DNA of 48,190 bases from Desulfobulbaceae bacterium (GCA_024227155.1 JAAELB010000875.1:1-48190); one strand, 5' to 3'; shown: positions 27,402 to 36,052, counted from the first letter of the stretch. Numbers and translations are program-made. Notes: generated by a model not told the origin, from the sequence alone.

Positions 27402-28085
27402 TCAAACTCGATCATGCTTTTCCAGAAATTTTTTCAGAAGGGTCACTCCATCAACATGGTCCGGCAACTTCTCTAGCAACAGCATCTGCACATCAAACCA
27501 GTTTGCCGAAAGAACCATATCAACTATTCCGTTCTTCAGCAAAGAGCGGAATAGTTCAGTGTGCACCTGCTGGTTGTCTCCACTGGTGAGGATTTTTTCC
27601 CTGATGAGTGATAATAATTCTACAACCAAAGCATACTCAGGGACAAGAACTCCCTCTAACTTCTCTCGAAGTTCCTTTGCAAGAGCCGGACTGCCACCAC
27701 CGGTTGAGATCGAAAGAAGCATCTTTCCGCGCCTGAAATGTGCTGGAACATGAAAGTTACAGCCACCAGGGTCATCCGCACTATTTAACAGAACCCGGTT
27801 ATTCTCTGCTTCCTGATGAATCTGAGCCTGTACCCCACTGTTGTTGGTGGCGGCAAAGACCAGGAAGGCTCCTTTAAGATCACCTTCAGCAAATGTCCTG
27901 GAAAACCACTCCAGCTTCTTCTGGTGTGCAAGCTCCTGGAGTCCGTCTACCAGATCTGGACTTATCACCCGAACATGTGCACCCGCCTCTATCAGGCCAG
28001 TTGCTTTTCTGTTGGCGACAACTCCCCCACCGACGATAACACAGAGTTTTCCGGCGATTTTAAGATTAATGGGATATAAAGACAT
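27402..28085 (-). CDS. Precorrin-2 dehydrogenase / siroheme synthase N-terminal type
   Basis: NAD-dependent oxidation of precorrin-2 to sirohydrochlorin, possibly with ferrochelatase activity, as in Met8 or CysG-B. 227 residues. LYPINLKIAGKLCVIVGGGVVANRK is the Rossmann NAD site, DDPGGCNFHVPAHFRRG carries the conserved Asn/His region, and SISTGGGSPALAKELREKLE is the family signature. The methylating SUMT domain of full CysG is absent. Its product leads to siroheme for dissimilatory sulfite reductase. It lies 214 bp from the hemX-like gene, so it is probably a separate unit. Confidence 0.93.
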   Translation of the reverse strand: MSLYPINLKIAGKLCVIVGGGVVANRKATGLIEAGAHVRVISPDLVDGLQELAHQKKLEWFSRTFAEGDLKGAFLVFAATNNSGVQAQIHQEAENNRVLLNSADDPGGCNFHVPAHFRRGKMLLSISTGGGSPALAKELREKLEGVLVPEYALVVELLSLIREKILTSGDNQQVHTELFRSLLKNGIVDMVLSANWFDVQMLLLEKLPDHVDGVTLLKKFLEKHDRV

Positions 28086-28109
28086 GATTATACAGATCCC
28101 TCCAAGTGA

Positions 28110-28805
28110 TCAGAGGTTCTTTTTCCGTAACCTGTTAACGATTATTGTCACTTTCTTCCCGTCTCTTTTAATTTCCTGTTCCTTAAGTCCTATTTCAAAA
28201 TCGTTTTGGGCTAGTTTGAGAAATTTCCCAAGACTTTGCCTTTTAGAATCATGGGCCAGATATATGACGCCGTCATCTTTCAAACAGGATGAAAAAACCG
28301 AGAGCAAAGGTTGAAAAAACTCTTCTCTAAAAAGTATTTCAGCCCCTGCCAGAACATCAAATGGCTGAAGATCTGGAGGATTTAACCAATCAAAATGACA
28401 GAACTCCACATTGTCCAGTTTTGACGCTGCGGCACTTACCTTCTGAAAATCAAGGATAATATCTTCATAGTCACTCAAAGTAACATCAAAACCCGCTGCT
28501 GCAGCAGCAAGCCCAGGTGCACCGAGTCCGGCCCCAAGCTCCAGCAATCTTTTGCCGGACACATTTTTTTGGGCCCCAAGTACATAGGAGAGAACCATGG
28601 CTGAATCCCAGAGACGTATCCAGAAAGGAAACTCTGAGACATCCGCGAAAGGATCTTTTCCTTCTAAAAACTGTTCCAGATCTGCGATTTTAAGCAGCCG
28701 TATATTTTTATCACCCGCCCGAAGCCGATCGAAGGTCAGTGAGTATTTTTTTTTAATTCTATTGTAAATGTCCCGTTCCGGCTCGGGAAGAGTTCGTATG
28801 TCCAT
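28110..28805 (-). CDS. Class I SAM-dependent methyltransferase, lysine-methyltransferase-like
   Basis: 231 residues. LLELGAGLGAPGLAAAAAGFDVTLSD is split over SAM motifs I and II: the glycine-rich loop and the acidic residue binding the ribose. The arrangement FPFWIRLWDSAMVLSYVL before motif I, and the motif LAGAEILF after it, resemble the METTL21/Nnt1 type of protein-lysine methyltransferases. Substrate unknown. It is 24 bp from the siroheme gene and 36 bp from uppP on the same strand, so cotranscription is likely. Confidence 0.8.
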   Translation of the reverse strand: MDIRTLPEPERDIYNRIKKKYSLTFDRLRAGDKNIRLLKIADLEQFLEGKDPFADVSEFPFWIRLWDSAMVLSYVLGAQKNVSGKRLLELGAGLGAPGLAAAAAGFDVTLSDYEDIILDFQKVSAAASKLDNVEFCHFDWLNPPDLQPFDVLAGAEILFREEFFQPLLSVFSSCLKDDGVIYLAHDSKRQSLGKFLKLAQNDFEIGLKEQEIKRDGKKVTIIVNRLRKKNL

Positions 28806-28841
28806 ATCGATAAACCAAAAATAGTTGAAAAGATTACCTGA

Positions 28842-29654
28842 TTATGCGGTAAAAAAGAAATGATGACAAAGTCCCAGTCCAGCCAGCACGACACAATAAT
28901 AGCCGAACCACTGGAGTCTGTTCTTTCGTATAATGTCAAGAAGGAGCTTGATGGCGAAATACCCTGCCAGTGCCGAGGCAAAAGTCCCTGCCCCGAGATT
29001 GATCCAGACATCTGCTGTTGGTGGATTCTGCACAAGATCACCACTTTGTAAAACAGCGGCCCCTAATATTGCCGGGATTGACATAATAAAGGAAAACCTG
29101 GCTATAGTTTCCCTCGGAACACCCAGCGCCATTCCTGCAAATATAGTTGACCCGGACCTGGAAAGGCCGGGAAGAATTGCGATTGCCTGGGCGCAGCCCA
29201 CCAGTACACTTCGCCACCAGTTAAGGGACTCCTGACGCTCGGGCAGATACCTGGCAACAATCATAAGAAGACCAGTAGCGGTGAGCATACAATACGCAAC
29301 CAAAGTAGAACTAAAGAGCAGTTCAATGCTATCCTTAAAAAAAAGCCCGACCACCACGGCCGGAAGAGTAGCGATGATAATATACACGTCCCAAAAGAAA
29401 TATTTTCGCACCTCAGCCTCAGCATCACCTGCGAAAAACTGAAAAGGAGCTTTTACCATGGCTGCCAGCTCCTCTCTAAAAACAATGATAACTGAGAGAA
29501 GTGTCCCAAGATGCAGGAAGACGTTAAAAACCACCCCCTGTTCATGAAAATTCAGCAATTCAGAGCTGATAACAAGATGACCTGAGCTTGAAACCGGTAA
29601 AAATTCTGTAAGACCTTGGACCAAACCAAGGACGATTGCTTTTATCAACTCCAC
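28842..29654 (-). CDS. uppP: Undecaprenyl-diphosphatase
   Basis: BacA/UppP inner-membrane phosphatase that recycles undecaprenyl pyrophosphate, the lipid carrier of peptidoglycan and O-antigen; its activity gives bacitracin resistance. 270 residues, eight or so helices. GLTEFLPVSSSGHLVI is the catalytic (E/Q)XXXE-like and PGXSRSXXT region 1; LPGLSRSGSTIFAGM is region 2 with the phosphate-binding Arg. Lies upstream of the methyltransferase gene on the minus strand. Confidence 0.97.
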   Translation of the reverse strand: MELIKAIVLGLVQGLTEFLPVSSSGHLVISSELLNFHEQGVVFNVFLHLGTLLSVIIVFREELAAMVKAPFQFFAGDAEAEVRKYFFWDVYIIIATLPAVVVGLFFKDSIELLFSSTLVAYCMLTATGLLMIVARYLPERQESLNWWRSVLVGCAQAIAILPGLSRSGSTIFAGMALGVPRETIARFSFIMSIPAILGAAVLQSGDLVQNPPTADVWINLGAGTFASALAGYFAIKLLLDIIRKNRLQWFGYYCVVLAGLGLCHHFFFTA

Positions 29655-29757
29655 AAAAAGCCTCTATTTCCAGCCACCTACCACCATGGCGTAGCAATAA
29701 AAAGATTAACCAGCGCCCTCCCTCCTGCCAGACAGTCTTGGCGCTACAGAAGAGGGG

Positions 29758-29794
29758 TAAAAAAAAAGGTCGGCTGATCAGAAATCAGCCGACC
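29758..29794 (-). terminator. Rho-independent terminator after small exported-protein gene
   Basis: Minus strand: GGTCGGCTGAT, five-base loop, ATCAGCCGACC, then nine T. A perfect 11-bp stem with U-tract, 34 bp after the stop of the small gene at 29828-30034. Confidence 0.92.
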
Positions 29795-29827
29795 CAGAAC
29801 ATAACTTAAAAAGAGATACTATGTCAA

Positions 29828-30034
29828 TTAGCAACCCTCAACAGCAGCTTTCTTCTTAGTAGATACTTTTACTTTATCACCCGGTTTAATCTTGCTAGCC
29901 TTTTTGCAAGTCATGGTCACTTTATCATCCACAACGGTATCTACAGTACACTTTACCTTTGCAGCAAAACCAAGACCTGCAGTACTAAGTGCAAAAACCA
30001 CCGCCAGCGCTAAAGACACAAGCTTCTTATTCAT
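29828..30034 (-). CDS. Small exported protein, OB/SH3-like
   Basis: 67 residues. A clear signal peptide (1-25, cleaved near GFAAKV) leaves a mature peptide of about 42 residues with three Cys (VKCTVD, MTCKKAS, VEGC) and many Lys/Val. KIKPGDKVKVSTKKK resembles the last strands of a small beta barrel. The N-terminal region of the rhodanese selenoprotein at 42030 has a similar pattern. Strong Shine-Dalgarno (AGGAG) upstream and a strong terminator suggest abundant, monocistronic expression. Function unknown; a periplasmic metal or redox role is only a guess from the Cys. Confidence 0.8.
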   Translation of the reverse strand: MNKKLVSLALAVVFALSTAGLGFAAKVKCTVDTVVDDKVTMTCKKASKIKPGDKVKVSTKKKAAVEGC

Positions 30035-30161
30035 CGTTGTTCTCCTTTTATTTCTAGTTAGTTACCAGAGCTCAGCTCCATTGTAAATCATCCCCAACAA
30101 CTACAAACATATGAACAAAACTATAATATTTTAATTTTCACTGAAATGCAACATTGATAAA

Positions 30162-30662
30162 CTAATTGAGCAGGCTTCGAACATCTTTTTCAAGAATTCT
30201 ATGTTGTATATAGCCCGTATACTTCTTCACCACATTACCTGATTTATTCACAAGAAAAGCCACGGGTATTCCGTATACTCCCCCGAAATCCCTGGTTGTT
30301 TTTGATTCAGCCATCAGCACCGGATAGCGTATTGCCTCTTTCTCAACAAACTTGGCAACAGTACCGGGACCCTGCTGATCGACAGATAAACCGACTACAG
30401 AAAAACCGGCATCACTCAACTCACTATGCAATTTATTCAACACTGGGACCTCTTGCTTGCAGGGCGGGCACCAGGTAGCAAAAAAGGTGAGTAGCAAAAC
30501 TTTTCCGTCAAAAAGATTAGAATTTACAATTTTACCATCCTTAACACTCTCAAGGGCAAAGGATGGCATCCTGGTACCTGCAACCGCTCCCGAGACCTGC
30601 AACACAACAAGTAAAACAGAGATCGATAGAGTTGCAAATATAAAACTATGCAATTTTTTCAT
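30162..30662 (-). CDS. TlpA/ResA-type exported thioredoxin
   Basis: 166 residues: N-terminal signal or anchor (about 5-28), then a thioredoxin fold with TFFATWCPPCKQEVPVL (CxxC active site) and YGIPVAFLVNKSG with cis-Pro. This family reduces disulfides outside the cytoplasm, for example on apocytochrome c heme-binding cysteines. It is a useful contrast to the UxxS protein at 629-1276: here both active-site positions are ordinary Cys. It is divergent from the surA-like gene. Confidence 0.92.
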   Translation of the reverse strand: MKKLHSFIFATLSISVLLVVLQVSGAVAGTRMPSFALESVKDGKIVNSNLFDGKVLLLTFFATWCPPCKQEVPVLNKLHSELSDAGFSVVGLSVDQQGPGTVAKFVEKEAIRYPVLMAESKTTRDFGGVYGIPVAFLVNKSGNVVKKYTGYIQHRILEKDVRSLLN

Positions 30663-30887
30663 AAATAGACTCCTAGAGATTTCATTATTAATTCTTCTAT
30701 GATATACTCATGCGTCAAAATATTCCACAACTATAAAAAGTCAAGTGAAAGCAAGAATAAACGTGGACTTACAGAGCGCATCCGCATAATATTTCTGGTT
30801 AATTCTATACCGGACTACCGAAAGCCGGTCGCTCCGGTTTCACTTTCGTTTTATAAAAATGCCTTTCTCATTCAAAACAGGTAGTAA

Positions 30888-31907
30888 ATGAAACAATTCA
30901 CAACTTCAACCATGTTGCGCACGATGAGACTCTCTCTACTCCCCGCAATTTTAATCTATTTTTTCCTCCCTCTACATTTATATGCTGAAGTTGTCGATAA
31001 AGTAGTAGCGGTTGTAAACGAAGATATAATTACCCTCAGTGAGCTGGAAGCTGAGGCATCCACGATTTACCAAACTATAGCCCGCACAAAAGAGGGCCAA
31101 TCCATGTTTAGCGCAATGGATGAGGCCAGAGAGGCCACTCTAAACTCCATGATTGACCAGCACCTCATACAACAGAGAGCAAGACTGTTCAACGTTGCTG
31201 TTTCAGAAGAGGAGATCGATCAGGCGTACAACAGGATGGTGGCAAAAAATAAACTCAACGCCTCTGAATTCCGAAGAAAACTTCTTCAATCCGGATTATC
31301 AGAAGAAAATTACAGAAGTAAGTTACGTTCATCTATCCTACAAAGTAAATTACTCAGCATTGATGTACGGTCTAAAATTGTTATCACCGATGCAATGATT
31401 CTTGACTATTATGACGAACACTACACTTCAAGAGTTGCTGGAGACAGTTACTATCTGTTGCAAATGGGATTTAGCTGGAATAGCGAGATTACGGATTCCG
31501 CCAAGTTGGCACAGAGTAAAAACAAAGCCCTGGATACTGCCAAACGCATAAAGGCTCTGGCCGTAACTGGTCAGAATTTCAAGACTCTCGCTCAAAAATT
31601 CTCCGACCTCCCCTCCGCCAGCGATGGGGGTGACATCGGTACCTTCACCCTTGATGAGATGGCAATTGCAATGCGCTCAGCAGTTGAAAATCTCCCACCT
31701 GGAGAAATCAGTAAAATCATTGAAACTCCGGCAGGATATCAATTTTTCAAGTTATTATCAGGGGATGAAAACGCAATTGTTGTCACCTCATCCTATGAAG
31801 CTGCAGAAGATGAAATACGGGAAAAGCTCTACAATGAAAAATTAAAAGACGCATACCAGGACTGGGTAAAACTGTTAAAAGAAGAAGCATATATCCAAAA
31901 ATTATAA
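30888..31907 (+). CDS. surA: SurA-like periplasmic peptidyl-prolyl isomerase / chaperone
   Basis: Chaperone for outer-membrane proteins, 339 residues. Signal peptide to about residue 33 (LYAEVVDKVVAVVNEDIIT follows, the canonical SurA N-terminal start). The helical SurA_N domain spans about 35-180. One parvulin-type rotamase domain (about 185-300) contains QKFSDLPSASDGGDIGTF and GYQFFKLL. E. coli SurA has two rotamase domains; here only one is present. Upstream leader has an unexplained hairpin near 30811-30850. Confidence 0.9.
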   Translation: MKQFTTSTMLRTMRLSLLPAILIYFFLPLHLYAEVVDKVVAVVNEDIITLSELEAEASTIYQTIARTKEGQSMFSAMDEAREATLNSMIDQHLIQQRARLFNVAVSEEEIDQAYNRMVAKNKLNASEFRRKLLQSGLSEENYRSKLRSSILQSKLLSIDVRSKIVITDAMILDYYDEHYTSRVAGDSYYLLQMGFSWNSEITDSAKLAQSKNKALDTAKRIKALAVTGQNFKTLAQKFSDLPSASDGGDIGTFTLDEMAIAMRSAVENLPPGEISKIIETPAGYQFFKLLSGDENAIVVTSSYEAAEDEIREKLYNEKLKDAYQDWVKLLKEEAYIQKL

Positions 31908-32058
31908 AAAGTTTATATCTCTCCTGTACTTATCTATTGCATAACAGCTATGATTAAGAATAAAGGTTACTTTGAAAATTAGATTTCTCGATATCTTCGT
32001 TTATCTAATCAAGATCATGGTAGCCTAAGGTAAAAATTATTATTAGACCAAGCCACTA

Positions 32059-32739
32059 ATGACTAAAGAATCTATAGAAATAACACCAGCTCTTGGAGAT
32101 TACCTTCGTGCCACCCGACGCGAACAAGGGTGGGATCTATCTACCGTTGCAGAGGAGACCAAAATTTCCCATCGCAACTTACAGGCAATTGAAGAAAGCA
32201 ATTATAGCAGTTTACCTGCAGAGGCTTTCACCCGTGGGTTCTACAGGCTCTATGCAAATATCTTATCATTAGACCCGGAAGACATTATAAAGCGATATGA
32301 TACAGAAAAAGCGAGCTTACCCAAGACTTCAAACCAGAGCAATTCTTCCTACAAGACCCGCGATCAAGACGTCGGTATTATGGCTGAACGGCCCTCTTTC
32401 CTCACATTTTCATCTTTTGGTTTAATTCTTTTTCTTCTCCTGTTTTTCGGTGCATTTCTCTGCTGGTATTTCTCCTGGAATCCAGCCACCTTTTTAAGCC
32501 AGAAGCTAAGAAGCCTTGAGAATGACAGACCAATGACCCAACAGACTCAGGTGAAAAAGGAGGTTTCTGCAGATTTTTCGAGGTTATTTGGCATGTCTTA
32601 CCCACGCAGTGCTGTGGCAGCCACCACCTATAAATCCAAAAAGACAACAACAGAACACCCGGAAAGCCCAATATTAGATACACCCCAAAAGAAGCTAGAC
32701 CAGGTTGACATAAAAGACTTAATCCCACCAAGATTTTAA
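32059..32739 (+). CDS. RodZ-like helix-turn-helix membrane protein
   Basis: 226 residues. Residues 9-75 form the HTH_25 domain of RodZ (LGDYLRATRREQGWDLSTVAEETKIS in outline, then AIEESNYSSLPAEAFTRGFYRLYA). One membrane helix lies at about 115-137, followed by a short low-complexity periplasmic tail. RodZ links MreB to the cell envelope and sets rod shape. The large beta-domain of E. coli RodZ is missing, so this is a short form. Lies 19 bp upstream of recO. Confidence 0.85.
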   Translation: MTKESIEITPALGDYLRATRREQGWDLSTVAEETKISHRNLQAIEESNYSSLPAEAFTRGFYRLYANILSLDPEDIIKRYDTEKASLPKTSNQSNSSYKTRDQDVGIMAERPSFLTFSSFGLILFLLLFFGAFLCWYFSWNPATFLSQKLRSLENDRPMTQQTQVKKEVSADFSRLFGMSYPRSAVAATTYKSKKTTTEHPESPILDTPQKKLDQVDIKDLIPPRF

Positions 32740-32758
32740 CTTCCTCACCACTGTCTCA

Positions 32759-33529
32759 ATGGAAGCAGAAGCCATTGTCTTAGACACCACCGAACATGGT
32801 GAGTCAGATCTTATCATAACATTTTTTAGTCAAAAAACAGGTCGCCTTTCTGCCATTGCCAAAGGTGCAAAGAGAAGCAAAAAACGGTTTGTTAATAAGT
32901 TAGAGATTTTCACCTTTTTACAAATTTCCTACGAGCAAAAAAACAACAGGTCCCTCGCTTTTTTGAACGAAGCAGAACTGCACAATGCATTTCCAAATCT
33001 ACGAACACACTTTGAACAATACTTTGCGGCCTCTATTGTCAGGGAATTTCTGCTTTTAGGAATTAAAGACAGCGAGCCGGAAGAAAAAATATTCCGCCTA
33101 AGCCTCTGGGCGCTCCACAACCTCAACAAGGGATTTCCGCCTAAGCCTATCCTGGCTCTCTTTCTTATCCACTACTTCGGACATATTGGATATAGACCCG
33201 ACCTTGAAAGCTGTGGGTTCTGCGAAAATAGAATCAGCAAAAGAATGCGATACAGTTTCGACAGTGCATCCGGCAGACTTGTCTGTGGATCCTGCAGCGG
33301 ATACAAACGCTATGGAATGGAGCTCTCCCACGGTACCATAAAGCTTCTACACACCGCACAAAATTTACCTTTGGAACGATTACACCGGGTAAAAGCAACA
33401 GGACCCATCCTGAAAGAAGCACTCACCCTGCTCCACAACTTCGGTCGGCAGATTTTCCAGCGAGATATTGTCTCCTGGAGGTTGCTGCACCACTCTTACC
33501 CCGGTAAACGGGAAAACAAGCCGGGATAA
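32759..33529 (+). CDS. recO: DNA repair protein RecO
   Basis: Loads RecA on SSB-coated DNA with RecR in the RecFOR pathway, 256 residues. The N-terminal OB fold starts EAEAIVLDTTEHGESDLIITFFSQ in outline and runs to about residue 80. The C-terminal helical part has the zinc-binding cysteines in CGFC and VCGSCSG. Probably cotranscribed with the rodZ-like gene. Confidence 0.95.
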   Translation: MEAEAIVLDTTEHGESDLIITFFSQKTGRLSAIAKGAKRSKKRFVNKLEIFTFLQISYEQKNNRSLAFLNEAELHNAFPNLRTHFEQYFAASIVREFLLLGIKDSEPEEKIFRLSLWALHNLNKGFPPKPILALFLIHYFGHIGYRPDLESCGFCENRISKRMRYSFDSASGRLVCGSCSGYKRYGMELSHGTIKLLHTAQNLPLERLHRVKATGPILKEALTLLHNFGRQIFQRDIVSWRLLHHSYPGKRENKPG

Positions 33530-33648
33530 GTAGCTCGAAGATCTCACTTCGTTCACTATCTGGTGGTAAAAGTAAGCTCACGATTTAATAAGGAGTTCCT
33601 GAGTTTCTTGTTTTTTTATTCTTACTTTTCTGGAGTAAGGCACTAAAT
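33527..33648 (-). repeat. Dispersed intergenic repeat, family R1, copy 3
   Basis: On the minus strand it begins TTTAGTGCCTTACTCCAGAAAAG, has the AATAAAAAAACAAGAAA core and ends in a 25-bp block (CCAGATAGTGAACGAAGTGAG and onward) not present in copies 1, 2 and 5 but shared with the copy at 48088-48190. It lies right after recO and probably overlaps its transcript end. Confidence 0.55.
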
Positions 33649-33730
33649 CTTTTTCTTTCATTATAGTGACATGACAGAAGCTTCGCTTTTTGGTACATGT
33701 ATTGAGGTGAAAATTTTTTGGAAAACATCG

Positions 33731-33754
33731 TATAATATGAACAAAGTAAAGAGG
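33731..33754 (+). promoter_or_regulatory. -10 box and Shine-Dalgarno of the outer-membrane protein gene
   Basis: A perfect TATAAT (33731-33736) is followed by a purine-rich leader with AGAGGAG six bases before the ATG at 33763. The -35 region is AT-rich without a clear consensus. Confidence 0.45.
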
Positions 33755-33762
33755 AGCAACCT

Positions 33763-34269
33763 ATGAAAAAACACCTGATATTTATCCTGGTGGCCGGGAC
33801 ATTTTTTCTGGTTAACAACAGTTTGGCTGGAGAGCATAGAATAGGCGGCGGGGCAAACTACTGGGTGGCACTTGAAGACATTGATCCTGGAGACGGCGAT
33901 TTTGATGATGATGGACTATCATTTTATGGCTCGTACCAATACTGGAGCAGTATCTTGGGCCTTGAGATAGACTTGGAATTCCTGCCGGATCGATTTGGCG
34001 AAACTGCAATTGCTCCACAAGCTTATCTACTGGTAGGACGTTCCGTCTATGCCGGTGTGGGAATAGGATTGACGTACAGTAACAGTGAGTTTAGCGATGA
34101 ACCGTTTTTCGCCTTAAGAGCAGGACTCAATCTGGAGCTCCTTCCTGGAATTTATGCGGATATTTACGGCAACTACAGGTTTAATGACACTGCCACCTTT
34201 AACAATAACGACACAGACATCGATACAGACACGGTATTTCTAGGAGCTGCACTTCGACTTGCCTTATAA
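33763..34269 (+). CDS. YfaZ-like outer-membrane beta-barrel protein
   Basis: 168 residues. Signal peptide 1-22 (NNSLAGEHR is the cleavage area). The mature part has alternating aromatic/glycine strands (GGGANYWVAL, LSFYGSYQYW, AYLLVGRSVYAGVGIGLTYS) and ends with ALRLAL, the C-terminal hydrophobic residue typical of barrel insertion. Acidic loops (DPGDGDFDDDG, NNNDTDIDTDT) face outside and could bind cations. Predicted eight strands. Function unknown. A bidirectional hairpin after the stop separates it from birA. Confidence 0.75.
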   Translation: MKKHLIFILVAGTFFLVNNSLAGEHRIGGGANYWVALEDIDPGDGDFDDDGLSFYGSYQYWSSILGLEIDLEFLPDRFGETAIAPQAYLLVGRSVYAGVGIGLTYSNSEFSDEPFFALRAGLNLELLPGIYADIYGNYRFNDTATFNNNDTDIDTDTVFLGAALRLAL

Positions 34270-34294
34270 ATTTAGAATCAGCAGTATTGAGGAT

Positions 34295-34320
34295 ATCTTG
34301 ACTGGTATATCAGTCAAGAT
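34295..34320. terminator. Bidirectional hairpin between convergent genes
   Basis: ATCTTGACTG, six-base loop, CAGTCAAGAT: a perfect 10-bp stem lying between the outer-membrane protein gene and birA. The birA stop codon lies within it. U-tracts are poor, so efficiency is uncertain. Confidence 0.55.
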
Positions 34321-35236
34321 ACCTGATTTCCCCGCTATACTCCGTTTTTTCATAGCCGTCTTCCAATCGCATCACCAGACCGCCACTCGGGTTTACCTTC
34401 AGAACCCTCGCATTATATTGCGGTTCAGTCATAACATCGAATCCATACACCACATTTCGACCAACGCTATCTGATAGCGCCAGCCATCGATCAAGGAGTG
34501 CATTGTGCCCGCCGGGGCCAGAAAAACCTTCCCCCGCGAGTTCCCTTTCCTCCTCATGATAAAGCAGGCCAAAATTCCATCTGAGCCTTGCAAGAAAAAT
34601 AGCGGTAAAAGAGGTAATAGAAATATCCGTGTTCAGATGCTGCTTAAGTGAGATGGCCAAACCATCAAGCTCTTCAGGAAAGAAGCAATTGTTCAGGTTA
34701 ATACCAAACCCGACAAGGGTAAATTCTTCCGAGTGGATGCTTTCAGTATACCCTTCAACCAAAAAACCGGCGATTTTTCTTCCCTTTAGAAGGACATCAT
34801 TAACCCAGCGAATGGAAGCACAATCAACCCCCATTTCTATAAGGGCTTCAAGGCAGGCAACTCCAACACCCATCGGTACGAAATGACGGGACTGAGGCAA
34901 CAGGTTATTGCCATGGATCATACAACCCCAGACACCACCTTCCGGGGCATGCCATGAACGAGTAAAACGTCCTTTAGACTGGGTCATACTATCGGCTAGA
35001 ATGACCGTACCACTGGCAACTGAATGATTTTTTACTGCGGCGTAACCAATCATCTCCCGGGCATAATCCATGGCTCGCGAAAGAGTTGCGTGGGACTCTA
35101 TTACTGAGCCGACAAATGCACCATACCTGACGACCTTAGCCACATCAACAGCATGGTTTTCCGTGTCTTTAATGGTCTCCAGGTAATCCTCAAGAGCCGC
35201 TGTTACCATTGCAGGAGTAGGATTGTTTTTAGCCAT
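34310..35236 (-). CDS. birA: Biotin--protein ligase
   Basis: Forms biotinyl-AMP and attaches biotin to carrier lysines; clients here include the carboxylase subunit at 44468-46375. 308 residues. The catalytic core shows GRFTRSWHAPEGGVWG (the GRGRxxRxW biotinoyl-AMP loop in variant form), RWVNDVLLKGRKIAGFLVEG (KWPNDv-like) and VGFGINLNN. The N-terminal residues 1-60 are not an obvious DNA-binding wHTH, so transcriptional repression is not indicated. The ATG sits one base from a TA-flanked inverted-repeat element, which therefore supplies its 5' leader. Confidence 0.93.
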   Translation of the reverse strand: MAKNNPTPAMVTAALEDYLETIKDTENHAVDVAKVVRYGAFVGSVIESHATLSRAMDYAREMIGYAAVKNHSVASGTVILADSMTQSKGRFTRSWHAPEGGVWGCMIHGNNLLPQSRHFVPMGVGVACLEALIEMGVDCASIRWVNDVLLKGRKIAGFLVEGYTESIHSEEFTLVGFGINLNNCFFPEELDGLAISLKQHLNTDISITSFTAIFLARLRWNFGLLYHEEERELAGEGFSGPGGHNALLDRWLALSDSVGRNVVYGFDVMTEPQYNARVLKVNPSGGLVMRLEDGYEKTEYSGEIRYLD

Positions 35237-35398
35237 TAGGAGCTTGTCCGAGAATAGGAATTTTGGTCAAAATCGAGAAATTTTAACAAAATAAGCGCAG
35301 CCATATAGGTAATATCGGAGTCTTCGCTTACCTGCGAGCATTATTTTTTTCAAATTCCGAAGAGTTTGGGCAAAAGGCCATTTTCGGACAAGCTCCTA
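35237..35398. mobile_element. TA-flanked miniature inverted-repeat element
   Basis: The ends are GGAGCTTGTCCGA and TCGGACAAGCTCC, a 13-bp perfect terminal inverted repeat with partial pairing further inward. Both ends are flanked by TA, the target duplication expected for IS630/Tc1-mariner transposition. About 158 bp, AT-rich, no reading frame, so non-autonomous. No matching transposase is in the window. It lies exactly between birA and the biotinyl-like gene: its left end is one base from the birA start codon and its right end forms part of the TAG stop of the other gene. Confidence 0.8.
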
Positions 35399-36052
35399 GT
35401 GATCAACATACCAATCAGCTTTAACCCTGGTAATAATCTTCTGAATCAAAGGCAATTTTTCAGGGGCACAGATCCCCAGCAGTGGCTCTCCCTGTGCTAC
35501 GGAGATTCCCGGCTTGAAGTATACCGAATGAATAACTCCCCGTTCTCCTTTATAATAGATCGGGGTGTCCCTCTTCATAAGAGACATGGTCAGAAGCTCA
35601 TCCCCCTGATCGATTGTCAAAGCACGAGCCCCCTTCTTGTCAATACGAGACTGAATATCCATGGCAAAAAAGTATTTTGCCGTCTCTGGAGCTACGAATA
35701 AAGATAGTACCTCTTTCAGTATATTTTCAATAATTTCCTTTTTTTTCAAAGGATGCTTTATTGTCATCAGCTTTTCTCCGGCCTCAACAAACTGACCGTC
35801 AAGCTCACTGTTGATCTCTGCTATAGTTCCATTTGTCTTAGCGGAAATAATCTTAGGATTACGCTCCCGATTAATTTCGTACAGCCCCGTCCCAGGAATA
35901 TGTGACCACTCACCGCTTACAGCGTTCACTTCTTCACCTTCAACAACCTTAAAAGCGACCTGCCCTGTGTGAACGGCAAGAATATCCACATAATCAAATG
36001 GGTCGGCCTTATATTTAGTTAACAACTCATCAAAATCTATTTCGTTTGTCAT
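35396..36052 (-). CDS. Biotinyl/lipoyl-like carrier protein with split domain
   Basis: 218 residues. The first half of a biotinyl domain (ISAKTNGTIAEINSELDG, then FVEAGEKLMTI) is followed by an insertion of about 70 residues and the second half (LTMSLMKRDTPIYYKGERGVI, then FKPGISVAQGEPLLGI). LMKR stands where biotin carriers have AMKM, so a target Lys is present in a variant motif. Adjacent birA suggests it may be biotinylated, but the motif is not canonical and this is unproven. The stop codon TAG is completed by the inserted miniature element, so the native C terminus may have been a few residues longer or different. Confidence 0.65.
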   Translation of the reverse strand: MTNEIDFDELLTKYKADPFDYVDILAVHTGQVAFKVVEGEEVNAVSGEWSHIPGTGLYEINRERNPKIISAKTNGTIAEINSELDGQFVEAGEKLMTIKHPLKKKEIIENILKEVLSLFVAPETAKYFFAMDIQSRIDKKGARALTIDQGDELLTMSLMKRDTPIYYKGERGVIHSVYFKPGISVAQGEPLLGICAPEKLPLIQKIITRVKADWYVDH

